This document shows positions 8,326 through 15,370 of a DNA stretch of 64,000 bases, one piece after another; the stretch's first letter is position 1; each line of letters opens with the position of its first letter. The notes under the pieces are model-generated. The model saw only the letters and a program-made list of their open reading frames with translations. It did no database searches and was not told the origin of the DNA. This stretch comes from Archangium violaceum (GTDB lineage: Bacteria > Myxococcota > Myxococcia > Myxococcales > Myxococcaceae): positions 11,101,501-11,165,500 of the forward strand of contig NZ_CP069338.1 in NCBI RefSeq assembly GCF_016859125.1, given 5' to 3'. The position numbers were made by a program, and so were the translations under genes.

Positions 8326-8769
8326 GCCCCGCCGCTTCCCGGCTCACGCCTCCGGAGTGGGTCCCTTCGCCGCCGGGACCCCCGGATAATCCAGCGCGGG
8401 ACTCTCGATGGTCTGGTTCATTCAGGGGACCAGCTCTCCCGCGAGCAGGGGCGGAGCCGGGGCTGGAGGAGGAGAGCCCAGCCATTGCCGCGACGGAGGA
8501 GGAGCCGAGGAAGGAGCGCACACCCCGTTTGGACCAGGCCGGGCTGCTGCGCCGCGTGGTGTTGAGGCTCGAGCCACCCCAGCCAAGAGAGCCAGGTCCC
8601 TGCCGCGCACCTCCTGGGAGCGCGGCCAGGGCCGGCGTGTACCCCAACGGGCTGCGCGGCCTGTCCACCGGCCGGGCTCACTGCTCGGGCGGCCCCGTCA
8701 GCGGCCCTGCTCGGCTCCTCCGCTCCAGTCCACCACCTCTCAACAGGCCTTCAATCCTTCCTATGCTCT
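7765..8769 (+). repeat. 1,005-bp direct repeat, left copy
   Basis: Bases 7765-8769 match 25050-26054 at a constant offset of 17,285. The only difference I noticed is C7782 versus T25067. The repeat covers the last 60 percent of the exported-protein gene plus 444 bp downstream. It ends exactly at the CTATGCTCT that closes the dispersed GC-rich repeat. Near identity means a recent duplication or strong gene conversion. The 437-bp gap from 8326 to 8762 lies entirely inside it. Confidence 0.95.
8632..8769. repeat. Dispersed GC-rich repeat, copy 1
   Basis: The sequence beginning GGCGTGTACCCCAACGGGCT and ending near CAATCCTTCCTATGC recurs, diverged, at 57605-57741 and, as a shorter piece, at 45278-45385; 25917-26054 is an exact copy inside the large repeat. 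It could be the tail of a decayed transposase or a non-coding interspersed repeat. Its right edge is the exact right edge of the 1,005-bp duplication. Confidence 0.6.
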
Positions 8770-9065
8770 CCGCCTTCGAGTTGACGGGCAGCATTCGGGA
8801 GGTGGGGCGACTCGGTATGCAGTACTCCAACAGCGACACCGTCGCACACAGCGACATGGCTGGAGGCGGCTCGGTGACTTTCCGCAACCGCCTTCCCGCG
8901 ACGCCCTCCTCCATTACGTTTTCGCCCTCGGCCAACAGCGGCAGCTTCGTCGGAAACCCCACCCTCTTCCTTCCGGACAGGGACGGCTTCGCCTTCTACA
9001 GCTTCCAGACTGTGCCAGCCCTCGGCGCCGCTTACTGGTTCGGCACCTACACCGCCGTTGTGTGA
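8763..9065 (+). CDS. Small phage-tail-like protein, probably 5'-truncated
   Basis: The protein is 100 residues from ATG 8763, which lies in the last bases of the 1,005-bp repeat. The true N-terminus may therefore have been replaced. The sequence (SDMAGGGSVTFRNRLPATPS, ITFSPS, FAFYSFQTVPALGAAYWFG) is rich in short beta-strand patterns like the C-terminal domains of phage tail-associated proteins. That is an impression, not a family match. It is followed 8 bp later by the next small gene, suggesting one transcription unit. Confidence 0.4.
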   Translation: MLSAFELTGSIREVGRLGMQYSNSDTVAHSDMAGGGSVTFRNRLPATPSSITFSPSANSGSFVGNPTLFLPDRDGFAFYSFQTVPALGAAYWFGTYTAVV

Positions 9066-9072
9066 GAACACC

Positions 9073-9507
9073 ATGGCCATTCACGAAGTCACCCAGGAAG
9101 AAGCCCTCCAGCGCTGCGCCCGGTGCGGTAGCGACAACCGCCTCTCGCTGAAGTCGTTGGAGGTTGGCGTCGCCCGTGACGGGCACGTCGACGCGGACAT
9201 TCTCCCGCTGCCGCCATGCACCCAGTGCCGCTCCACCGAATTCCTCATTCGCTCCGGCGAAGAAGAGGGGGCGCACCTGGCGCCGGGCAGCTTCGGCCAC
9301 CTGCACCGCCTCCTCGTCAACCACCTCCATGCTGAGTTGGTGCAGCGGGGCCGCGTCATTCCGGCCCCGCGGGCCAAGGCCCTCGCTGGCACCGTCCTCC
9401 CGCGCCCCGTCCCCCGGGGCGTCCTGGCGCGCTGGTTTCCGAAAGGACTGCGAATAGAGGCACCCCATGTAGAGAAAACCCCCAACCCAGGCGCACCCTC
9501 CGAATAG
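9073..9507 (+). CDS. Hypothetical zinc-ribbon-like protein
   Basis: The protein is 144 residues. Two CxxC pairs, CARC at residues 15-18 and CTQC at about 49-52, frame 30 residues as in a zinc ribbon. The rest is proline- and arginine-rich with no recognised domain. It lies 8 bp after the preceding small gene on the same strand. It is part of the accessory cluster of short genes at 8763-15370. Function unknown. Confidence 0.55.
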   Translation: MAIHEVTQEEALQRCARCGSDNRLSLKSLEVGVARDGHVDADILPLPPCTQCRSTEFLIRSGEEEGAHLAPGSFGHLHRLLVNHLHAELVQRGRVIPAPRAKALAGTVLPRPVPRGVLARWFPKGLRIEAPHVEKTPNPGAPSE

Positions 9508-9546
9508 CCGGGCGCGACTTCGAGGCGCAATTCGCACTCCGCCGAG

Positions 9547-9576
9547 TTGCTATTGCGGCCGAGGAGAGCGTGTATG
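9547..9576 (+). promoter_or_regulatory. Conserved promoter-like cassette, copy A
   Basis: TTGC starts at 9547 and AGAGCGTGTATG ends at 9576, exactly 30 bases, the same geometry as copies B, C and D. It stands 39 bp before the ATG at 9616. The leader that follows contains CCTTGC...GCAAGG, a potential 6-bp hairpin. TTGC could be a -35 element and TGTATG a -10 element at 18-bp spacing. Confidence 0.6.
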
Positions 9577-9615
9577 TCCTTGCACGCAGCGCCACCCCAG
9601 CAAGGAGACGCACTC

Positions 9616-9909
9616 ATGGTTATTGGCACCATTACCACCTACCTCGGCGACGAAATTCCCGGCCTCCAGGGCGCGAAAGTCTGCATTTTCGCGGTGCTTC
9701 GCGGCGCAGTCCGGCCAGACGTCGACGTCGACGCGGAGGACTTCTACGTGAATGAGGACGCCACGCTGGCGCGACTGGGCGGCGTCACCGCCGAGGACTG
9801 CGTTGACGTCGCGCCCCTTCGCGCGGACGGCAGCACCAGCTTCGTCCACGTCGCCCCGCGCGCCGTCGACTTGGAGTGCTTCACGGGTTTGAAGACAGGC
9901 GCGCAATGA
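9616..9909 (+). CDS. Small hypothetical accessory protein
   Basis: The protein is 97 residues, ATG 9616 preceded by AAGGAGA. It is acidic, starting MVIGTITTYLGDEIPGLQGA and ending with an LECFTGLKTGAQ tail. No signal peptide, membrane segment or known motif. It is expressed from cassette A. The stop is followed within a few bases by cassette B for the next gene, so these short genes appear to have individual promoters. Function unknown. Confidence 0.6.
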   Translation: MVIGTITTYLGDEIPGLQGAKVCIFAVLRGAVRPDVDVDAEDFYVNEDATLARLGGVTAEDCVDVAPLRADGSTSFVHVAPRAVDLECFTGLKTGAQ

Positions 9910-9910
9910 C

Positions 9911-9940
9911 TTGCCATGCGCCCGAAGTAGAGCGTGTATG
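9911..9940 (+). promoter_or_regulatory. Conserved promoter-like cassette, copy B
   Basis: TTGCCATG at 9911 to AGAGCGTGTATG at 9940, 30 bases. It is 42 bp before the ATG at 9983. Its leader holds GCGCGCC...GGCGCGC, another potential hairpin. It directly abuts the stop of the preceding gene. Confidence 0.6.
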
Positions 9941-9982
9941 CCCCTCGCGCGCCTCACCCCGGAAGGCGCGCGGACGGAAGCC

Positions 9983-10225
9983 ATGACGAAACACCCCATG
10001 CGCCACACGCCAGCCCAGGGCAGCGGCAAACGCCCTGTCGCCCCTGAAGTCCTTGAAGCCACCGTTGAGCGCATTGGGCGCGAAGTGCTGCACCTCGAGA
10101 CATTGAAGACGCGCCGCGCGGACAGCCTCGACTTCCATGAGCTTGCGGTGTGGAGGGTGAGAGACGCCCTCGAAGAGGCCTTCCGCGCCGGCATGCGCGC
10201 CGCCACGGATTCACGCGGCAAGTAG
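9983..10225 (+). CDS. DUF6900-like small protein
   Basis: The protein is 80 residues. The C-terminal half (TLKTRRADSLDFHELAVWRV followed by RDALEEAFRAG) resembles the DUF6900 pattern, a single small helical domain found in accessory regions and on phages or plasmids. The N-terminal 20 residues are basic and low-complexity. The start at 9983 is the first ATG after cassette B. Role unknown; the setting is a cluster of similarly sized accessory genes. Confidence 0.6.
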   Translation: MTKHPMRHTPAQGSGKRPVAPEVLEATVERIGREVLHLETLKTRRADSLDFHELAVWRVRDALEEAFRAGMRAATDSRGK

Positions 10226-10347
10226 GCGCCCCACTGGAGTGACAGCCCCTGCCCCGCGCGGGGCGCAACCCGACATGGGGGCTTCCGGGCCGCCCTCGTG
10301 GACGGGAGACGTGTACCCAAGGCCCGACACGGAAAGAAGCCACAGCC

Positions 10348-10881
10348 ATGCCCCGTACCACCCGAGTGAAGCAGAAGAAGCAGCAGGCCGCCGCCACCCG
10401 GAAACGCTCGCCTTCGAGGAAGGCCGCCAGCGCCAGCCGCGCTCCGGCCACGCCTCCCGCCGCGCGGCGCGAGGCCAACGCCGCGCCTGCGGAGAGCGCC
10501 ACCGCCGAGACGACACCGCCCACGAAGCGCGGGCGCTTCGCGGGCATGAGTGTTGCCGAGTTGCAGGCGAAGTACCGCGAAGTCGTCGGCCGCCCGACTG
10601 GAAGCACCCACCCCGCCTACCTTCAGTGGAAGATTCGGGAGGCGGAGGCTGGCCGGATTCCGGTGGGCCCGCGCCCGCAGCGCGAGGTGAAGCCCAGCGC
10701 CACCGGCAAGCGCGTCATTCCCCTCTCCTTCGACGAGAAGGCCCTGGAGGCCCTGGACAAGGCCTGGCGCAACGCGGGCATGCCCAGCCGGACGCACTTC
10801 TTCCGGCGCGCGGTGCGCCACTACCTCACCGAAATGGGCGCCACCGAGGCCGCCGCCTTCTTCGCCTCGGACGCGGAGTGA
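10348..10881 (+). CDS. Basic protein with C-terminal ribbon-helix-helix-like domain
   Basis: The protein is 177 residues. The first 70 are a lysine/alanine/arginine-rich tail (KQKKQQAAATRKRSPSRKAA) that would bind DNA or RNA nonspecifically. A central block has GMSVAELQAKYREVVGRPTG, reminiscent of DUF2924-type mobile-element proteins. Residues about 128-168 (RVIPLSFDEKALEALDKAWR, then AGMPSRTHFFRRAVRHYL) look like a ribbon-helix-helix DNA-binding fold. Possibly a regulator or partition-type protein of the element. Intact. Confidence 0.6.
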   Translation: MPRTTRVKQKKQQAAATRKRSPSRKAASASRAPATPPAARREANAAPAESATAETTPPTKRGRFAGMSVAELQAKYREVVGRPTGSTHPAYLQWKIREAEAGRIPVGPRPQREVKPSATGKRVIPLSFDEKALEALDKAWRNAGMPSRTHFFRRAVRHYLTEMGATEAAAFFASDAE

Positions 10882-10891
10882 GGGGGCGGCC

Positions 10892-11076
10892 ATGACGACA
10901 CGGCAATCTGGCCCGGAAGCACCGGTGGCTGAGGCCCTCCGCAAGGCGCTCGCAGGTGCGCGGGTGGACGTGAAGCTGGCGCTTTCCAGCTGTGGCACCG
11001 AGCTGCAGCCCGAAGCCGAAGTCTTCTTCCCCAGGGGCACCCACGTGCGGCAGCGGAATGCGGCCCTCCTTCTGCT
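10892..11076 (+). pseudogene. 5' half of a small accessory gene split by an IS21-family element
   Basis: ATG 10892 opens a frame (MTTRQSGPEAPVAEALRKAL, ending RQRNAALLLL) interrupted after 11076 by the IS. Joining base 11076 to 14270, which removes the IS and one TTCTGCT copy, restores an uninterrupted frame ending at 14447. The rebuilt protein of about 121 residues is a paralogue of the next gene at 14551-14904: both share an L.L.L start, a P-rich strand, [39 protein letters not shown] and GRVYL/GRLYL. Confidence 0.85.
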
Positions 11077-11332
11077 TGTCGATGATCACCGAGAAGCGCG
11101 GGAATTTGGACGAGCCGAGCGTGGCGGCCTGAAACTGGCGGGCAGAGGTAGGAGGAGGTAGCGCAGAGAGCCGGGACGAGGGCGCCAAAAAGAAGAGGGC
11201 CCGGAGCTGGTACCTCCGGACCCTCAGGCCGAATCACGGGGACGCGATGCGGGAGGAGCACGCTCGCACGAGGCCGTGAGGCGGTCCAGTTTCCAGGCGT
11301 CTCGAGCCTGGGGACGCGTGGATTCACTGCGG

Positions 11333-11869
11333 ATGGCGCAGTGCGCGCTCGGCACCTGCCGGGCACTCTTCTACCTGTGCCGTCGGCACGACCGGGGCCA
11401 GCGCTACTGCTCGCGTGAGTGTAGTGCGCAGGCGCGCCGCCAGAGCCAGAGGGAGTCGGGGCGACGCTACGCTCGCGGCTTCGCGGGCCGGTGGGCCGCG
11501 GCCAGGCGCCAGGCCCGGAGCCGTGAGCGGCGAGCACGGAAAGTCACGCATCAGGGTAGCCCGCCGCTGGAGGGCGCGGGCACCTTGGCGCCGCCGACGC
11601 CAGAGGTCGCCCTGGAGGCCACCACTTTTCGCGTCGGCCAGGAGCCGACTGATGCGGACAGAGGGAAGAGAAGGACACCGGGCGAGTGCCCGGTGCCGAG
11701 GCGGACGAGGGACGGGCTGGCGAGGGCGCTGTGGCGAGCGTGCGAGCCCCTGCCAGTGCCGGGAGCGGTGCACGCTGCGCGGTGTGCGGATGCCGTGCGG
11801 ACTTCGTCCGTCATGGGCCCTGGGAGCCACGCCCCGGGCCCCGGGCCAGGAGGGCGCCATGGTGACTGA
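11333..11869 (+). CDS. IS21-associated accessory protein with cysteine-rich N-terminus
   Basis: The protein is 178 residues from ATG 11333. The N-terminal 80 residues (MAQCALGTCRALFYLCRRHD, then RGQRYCSRECSAQARR) carry five or more cysteines in CxxxxC/CxxxC spacing. A long basic helix with repeated R..YAR..AGR and KVTHQG follows. I recognise this type as a short gene often preceding istA in some IS elements. The C-terminal part is low-complexity and may be a run-on. It overlaps istA by 11 bases, so it is co-expressed. Possibly a regulatory or targeting factor; role not established here. Confidence 0.55.
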   Translation: MAQCALGTCRALFYLCRRHDRGQRYCSRECSAQARRQSQRESGRRYARGFAGRWAAARRQARSRERRARKVTHQGSPPLEGAGTLAPPTPEVALEATTFRVGQEPTDADRGKRRTPGECPVPRRTRDGLARALWRACEPLPVPGAVHAARCADAVRTSSVMGPGSHAPGPGPGGRHGD

Positions 11870-13350
11870 CGAGCAGCGCGCCCGCATCCGCCGCCTCTAC
11901 TTCGCCGAGCACTGGAAGGTGGGCACCATCGCCGCCGAGCTGGGCGTGCACCACGACACCGTGAGGGGAGCCCTGGAGGTGGAGCGCTTCGTGCGCACCA
12001 CCGCCCGGGTGAGGCCCACCATGCTTGACCCCTACCGGGATTTGATTGCCCAGACACTGGCGCAGCACCCCAAGCTGCGCGCCACGCGCTTGTACGAGAT
12101 GCTCCGTGCTCGCGGCTACCAGGGCAGCGCCCTCCAGGTGCGGCGCTACGTGGCCCGGCACCGGCCGGTGTCCTCGGCCGAGGCCTACTTGCGGCTGTCC
12201 ACGCTGCCGGGTGAGCAGGCCCAGGTGGACTGGGCCCACTTCGGCCGGCTGCGCATTGGCGGGGCCGAGCGCCCCCTGTGCGCCTTCGTCCTGGTGCTCT
12301 CCAGGACGAATCGCCCTCTACGCGCGCTTCGTCCTGGAGCAGTCCCTGGAGAGCTTCCTGCGCTGCCACACCCTGGCCTTCCAGGCGCTGGGCGGGGTGC
12401 CGCGCTCCCTGTTGTATGACAATTTGAAGAGCGTGGTGTTGGAGCGCGTGGGCGACCACATCCGCTTCCACCCCAAGCTGCTGGAATTCGCCGGCCACTA
12501 CCACTTCGCTCCCAAGCCCTGCGCCCCCTACCGCGGCAACGAGAAGGGCAAGGTGGAGCGCTCCATCCACTACCTGCGCCACTCCTTCTTCGCCGCACGT
12601 ACCTACTCCTCGCTGGATGACCTCAACTCCCAGCTGTCGCGCTGGATTGAGGACACCGCCCACGCACGCCCCCTCCCACAGGACACCTCGCGCCGCGTGC
12701 ACCAGGCCCTGGAGGAGGAGCGGCCCCGACTGCTTCCCCTGCCAGGGAATGCCTTCGGCTGCGACGTGGTGCGCACCCTCCACAGCGGCAAGACGCCCTA
12801 CGTCCGCTTCGACGGCAACGACTACTCCATTCCCCACACCCTGGTGACAAAACCTCTCACCCTGGTGGCCAGCGACTCGCTGGTGCGCCTGCTGGATGGC
12901 ACCCGGGAGGTGGCCCGCCACACGCGCTGCTGGGACAAGGGCAAGACTCTCGAATGCGAGGAGCACCTGGCCGCCCTCGCCGCCCACAAGCGCCACGCCC
13001 ACGAGCTGCGCGGACGCGACAGGCTGCGCCAGTCCTGCCCCAGCGCCGACGCCTTCATCGCCGTGCTCGCCTCGCGTAACGCCCACCTCGCAGGCCATAC
13101 CTCGCGCCTGCTCAAGCTGCTCGACGCCCATGGCCCCGAGGCCCTCGAGTCCGCCCTGTCCACCGCGCTCTCTCGCGGTGCCATCGGCGCCGAGTCCGTC
13201 GCCCACCTCCTGGAGCACTCCCGCCGCCAGCAGCACCTGCCTCCCGTCCTCTCAGTCTCCCTCCCCGACGACCCCCGCGTGCGCTCTGCCCGCGTCCAGC
13301 CCCACTCCCTCTCCGACTACGACGCCCTCTTGCGAAAGGACTCCCCGTGA
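11859..13350 (+). pseudogene. istA: IS21 transposase IstA, frameshifted
   Basis: ATG 11859 begins an IstA helix-turn-helix (MVTDEQRARIRRLYFAEHWK, then GTIAAELGVHHDTVR). The frame runs to QVDWAHFG, with the first catalytic Asp, and AFVLVLS. Near 12300-12312 the reading frame changes by +1 and continues RIALYARFVLEQSLESF. The rest has LLYDNLKSVV (second Asp) and GNEKGKVERS (catalytic Glu). All DDE residues are present but no single frame joins them, so the protein is inactive unless ribosomes shift. It overlaps istB by 4 bases. Confidence 0.9.
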
Positions 13351-14111
13351 CTTCCTCCCTGGCTCATTCCCTCTCCGGGCTCGGCCTGCACCGCACCAGC
13401 GCCGAGCTCGATGACCTCGTCGCTCGCGCCACCAAGGCCCGCCTCTCTCCCACCCAGCTGCTGGAGCAGATTGTCCAACTGGAGTCCGACGAGCGCGCCC
13501 GCCGCTCCCTGGAGCGCCGCACCCTGCGCAGCCGCCTGGGCCGCTTCAAGCCCATGGCCGACTTCGACTGGAGCTGGCCCAAGTCCATAGACAGGCCCCT
13601 GGTGGAGAGCCTGCTGCGTCTGGACTTCCTCCAGGACGCTCGCAACGTCGTGCTGCTCGCCGCCCAGGGCCTGGGCAAGACGATGATTGCCCAGAACCTC
13701 GCTCACGAGGCCCTGCGCTCCGGCCACTCCGTCCTCTTCACCACCGCCTCCCAGCTGCTACTCGACCTCGGCTCGCGCGACTCTTCCCGCGCCTTGGAGT
13801 CCCGCCTGCGCCACTACGCTCGCGTGGGCCTGCTCATCATCGACGAGCTGGGCTACCTCTCCTACGACGCGCGCAACGCCGACCTCCTCTTCCAACTCGT
13901 CAACTTGCGCTATGAGAAACGCAGCCTCGTCCTCACCACCAATCAGGCCTTCAGCGACTGGCCTACCATCTTCCCCAACGCCAGCTGCGCCACCGCCCTC
14001 ATCGACCGCGTCATCCACCACTGCGACATCGTCTCCATAGAGGGCGACAGCTACCGCCGCCGCGAAGCCGAAGCCTCTCTGGAGTCTCGCCGCTCCCGCC
14101 GCTCCGGCTGA
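13347..14111 (+). CDS. istB: IS21 helper ATPase IstB
   Basis: The protein is 254 residues from GTG 13347, which overlaps the istA TGA. IstB is an AAA+ ATPase that selects target DNA and activates the transposase. Walker A is AAQGLGKT at residues 105-112, lacking the usual first glycine (G..G.GKT). Walker B is LLIIDELGY, and sensor I is LVLTTNQAFSDW. Full length and intact, so it could serve other IS21 copies in trans. Confidence 0.93.
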   Translation: MTSSLAHSLSGLGLHRTSAELDDLVARATKARLSPTQLLEQIVQLESDERARRSLERRTLRSRLGRFKPMADFDWSWPKSIDRPLVESLLRLDFLQDARNVVLLAAQGLGKTMIAQNLAHEALRSGHSVLFTTASQLLLDLGSRDSSRALESRLRHYARVGLLIIDELGYLSYDARNADLLFQLVNLRYEKRSLVLTTNQAFSDWPTIFPNASCATALIDRVIHHCDIVSIEGDSYRRREAEASLESRRSRRSG

Positions 14112-14115
14112 CGCC

Positions 14116-14183
14116 CTGGGGGACTACATCCCCCAGTCCCCCTGTGGCTCCGCTCCGGCCCGCACCCAACTGCGGTGCGGGCC
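14116..14183 (+). terminator. Tandem hairpins after istB
   Basis: CTGGGGG (14116-14122) pairs with CCCCCAG (14130-14136). A second, 10-bp perfect stem GGCCCGCACC (14157-14166) pairs with GGTGCGGGCC (14174-14183). Both lie between the istB stop and the IS right end. There is no U-tract, but they could end IS transcription or block read-in from outside. Confidence 0.5.
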
Positions 14184-14269
14184 TCCTCGGAGCGCGAGCC
14201 CGCCGCTCCTCGCCCCCAAACCGGCTGGTTCATTTTCCCGCGCTTCTTCATGTTCAGCGACATTCTGCT

Positions 14270-14447
14270 CGCCTCCCGTGTGGAGTTACTCACGCCGGTG
14301 CAGGACCATTGGCTCGTCGAAACGGAAGTCTTGGACGACGGCAACAGCGGCCGCGTCTACCTCGTATTGCTCGGCGTGGGCGGCCCTCGGCCTATTCGCG
14401 ACGAGGCTGAGCGCGGGTTGAAGGTGCTCCGCGACGCCCTCGGCTGA
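14270..14447 (+). pseudogene. 3' half of the accessory gene split by the IS21-family element
   Basis: After the right-hand TTCTGCT copy the frame reads ASRVELLTPVQDHWLVETEV and ends at TGA 14445-14447. It is the continuation of the fragment at 10892-11076. Without the IS the gene would be about 366 bp. The alignment of this half with residues about 75-117 of the protein at 14551 is clear (WLV..E.LD....GR.YL.L..G). Confidence 0.85.
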
Positions 14448-14470
14448 CGCAGCAAGGTCTTCTATTCGAC

Positions 14471-14500
14471 TTGCCATGCCTTCAAAGCAGAGCGCGTATG
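14471..14500 (+). promoter_or_regulatory. Conserved promoter-like cassette, copy C
   Basis: TTGCCATG at 14471 to AGAGCGCGTATG at 14500, again 30 bases. The 34-base leader that follows (CCTTTCGCGACGGGC, then AAGCCCCGCGCAAAC) is nearly identical to that of copy D and can form GGGC-N6-GCCC. The ATG of the next gene is at 14551. Confidence 0.65.
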
Positions 14501-14550
14501 CCTTTCGCGACGGGCACCAAAGCCCCGCGCAAACCCACGAGAAATCAGAC

Positions 14551-14904
14551 ATGGACGACACCAACAACCCACCCCTCGCCTGGTCCCGAAACGTTGCTGG
14601 AATGACGCTGATTGAGCTTCGAGAGGCCACTCTGTCGCTCACCCTCTCTCAGAGCCGACATGGCGTCCCGCAGCCACAACTGGAGGTCATCCTCCCAGCC
14701 AGCGCCGTGCACCGGCAGCTGCGTGCGGCGCTCCACGCCTTTTCCGCAAGCCTCGAGCTCGCCACTCCCGCCAGTGAGCGTTGGCTGGTGCAGATGGAAA
14801 TCCTCGATGCACCAAGGCGAGGCCGCCTCTATCTCGAATTGGCCGAGGGGAGCCACCCCGAGGCGATGCGCGGGCTGATGCTTCTCCACACCCTCATGGG
14901 CTGA
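14551..14904 (+). CDS. Small accessory protein, paralogue of the IS-split gene
   Basis: The protein is 117 residues from ATG 14551; an upstream in-frame ATG at 14476 lies inside the promoter-like cassette and is rejected. No known domain. It is an alpha/beta-looking protein with repeated leucine strands ([35 protein letters not shown]). The paralogy with the gene interrupted at 11077 shows an in-situ duplication in this accessory cluster. It is followed by a strong hairpin at 14914. Confidence 0.65.
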   Translation: MDDTNNPPLAWSRNVAGMTLIELREATLSLTLSQSRHGVPQPQLEVILPASAVHRQLRAALHAFSASLELATPASERWLVQMEILDAPRRGRLYLELAEGSHPEAMRGLMLLHTLMG

Positions 14905-14913
14905 CTGGAGGCA

Positions 14914-14956
14914 GGGCGAATGCCGCCCGCAGCCCGCGCGCGGCCGGCATTCGCCC
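14914..14956 (+). terminator. Strong stem-loop after the small accessory gene
   Basis: GGGCGAATGCCG (14914-14925) pairs perfectly over 12 bp with CGGCATTCGCCC (14945-14956), with a 19-base loop, ten bases after the stop at 14904. It is a probable transcription terminator separating this unit from cassette D. Confidence 0.6.
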
Positions 14957-15106
14957 GCCCATGGGGCTCCACCTGGGCGGGTTTCGGCCAACGTGCCGAC
15001 AATTCTCCCGCGCAGCCGCCGCCCGAGCCCTGCGCCCTGTGAAACCCCGCGGATTCTCGGGCCTATTTTTGACACGAAATCCACCCATTGGCTTACCAGT
15101 CAGGAC

Positions 15107-15136
15107 TTGCTTCACCCGCGCACCAGAGCGTGTATG
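15107..15136 (+). promoter_or_regulatory. Conserved promoter-like cassette, copy D
   Basis: TTGCTTCA at 15107 to AGAGCGTGTATG at 15136, 30 bases. The leader matches that of copy C for about 34 bases with three or four changes. The next ATG is at 15185. Confidence 0.65.
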
Positions 15137-15184
15137 CCTTTCGCGACGGGCGCTGAAGCCCCGCGCAAACGCGAGAGGCGAAAT

Positions 15185-15370
15185 ATGAAGACGCTCCGGT
15201 TTGGAATCGAAATCGAAACGGTGGGCATTTCCCGGGAGAAGCTGGCGCGCGCCATTCACGGCGTGGTGGACGGGCAGGTGCAGGCGGACTACCGAGGTGC
15301 CCAGGTAACGGACACCCAGGGCCGCGTTTGGAGGGTGGTGCCGGACGCCTCCCTCAGCGGGCAGGATTGA
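15185..15370 (+). pseudogene. N-terminal stub of an amidoligase-type gene, cut by an ISAs1-family element
   Basis: ATG 15185 opens [20 protein letters not shown], with [20 protein letters not shown] further on, the typical N-terminus of amidoligase_2 (glutamine-synthetase-fold, ATP-grasp-associated) proteins of phages and accessory islands. The natural frame ends at DASLSG, where the IS starts (15362); only two more codons follow. About 60 of 250-300 residues survive. Expression would come from cassette D. Confidence 0.7.

Larger units (their letters stand above)
11077..14262 (+). mobile_element. Complete IS21-family insertion sequence (3,186 bp)
   Basis: The left end TGTCGATGATCACCGAGAAG and the right end, read inward as TGTCGCTGAACATGAAGAAG, share an imperfect terminal inverted repeat that continues with CGCGGGAA and AGCCG. 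A 7-bp target duplication TTCTGCT flanks it (11070-11076 and 14263-14269), within the 4-8 bp expected for IS21. It carries a passenger-like gene, a frameshifted istA and an intact istB. Two strong hairpins lie between istB and the right end. Confidence 0.93.

Noticed and set aside
8141-8668. Minus-strand 175-codon frame repeated at 25426-25953
   Set aside because: Its repetition comes from the duplicated DNA, not from protein conservation. Composition is proline/serine/arginine-rich with no domain.
12290-12320. Programmed ribosomal frameshift in istA
   Set aside because: IS21 istA is not known to be frameshifted and I see no slippery heptamer with a following structure here, so a mutation or sequencing error is more likely.
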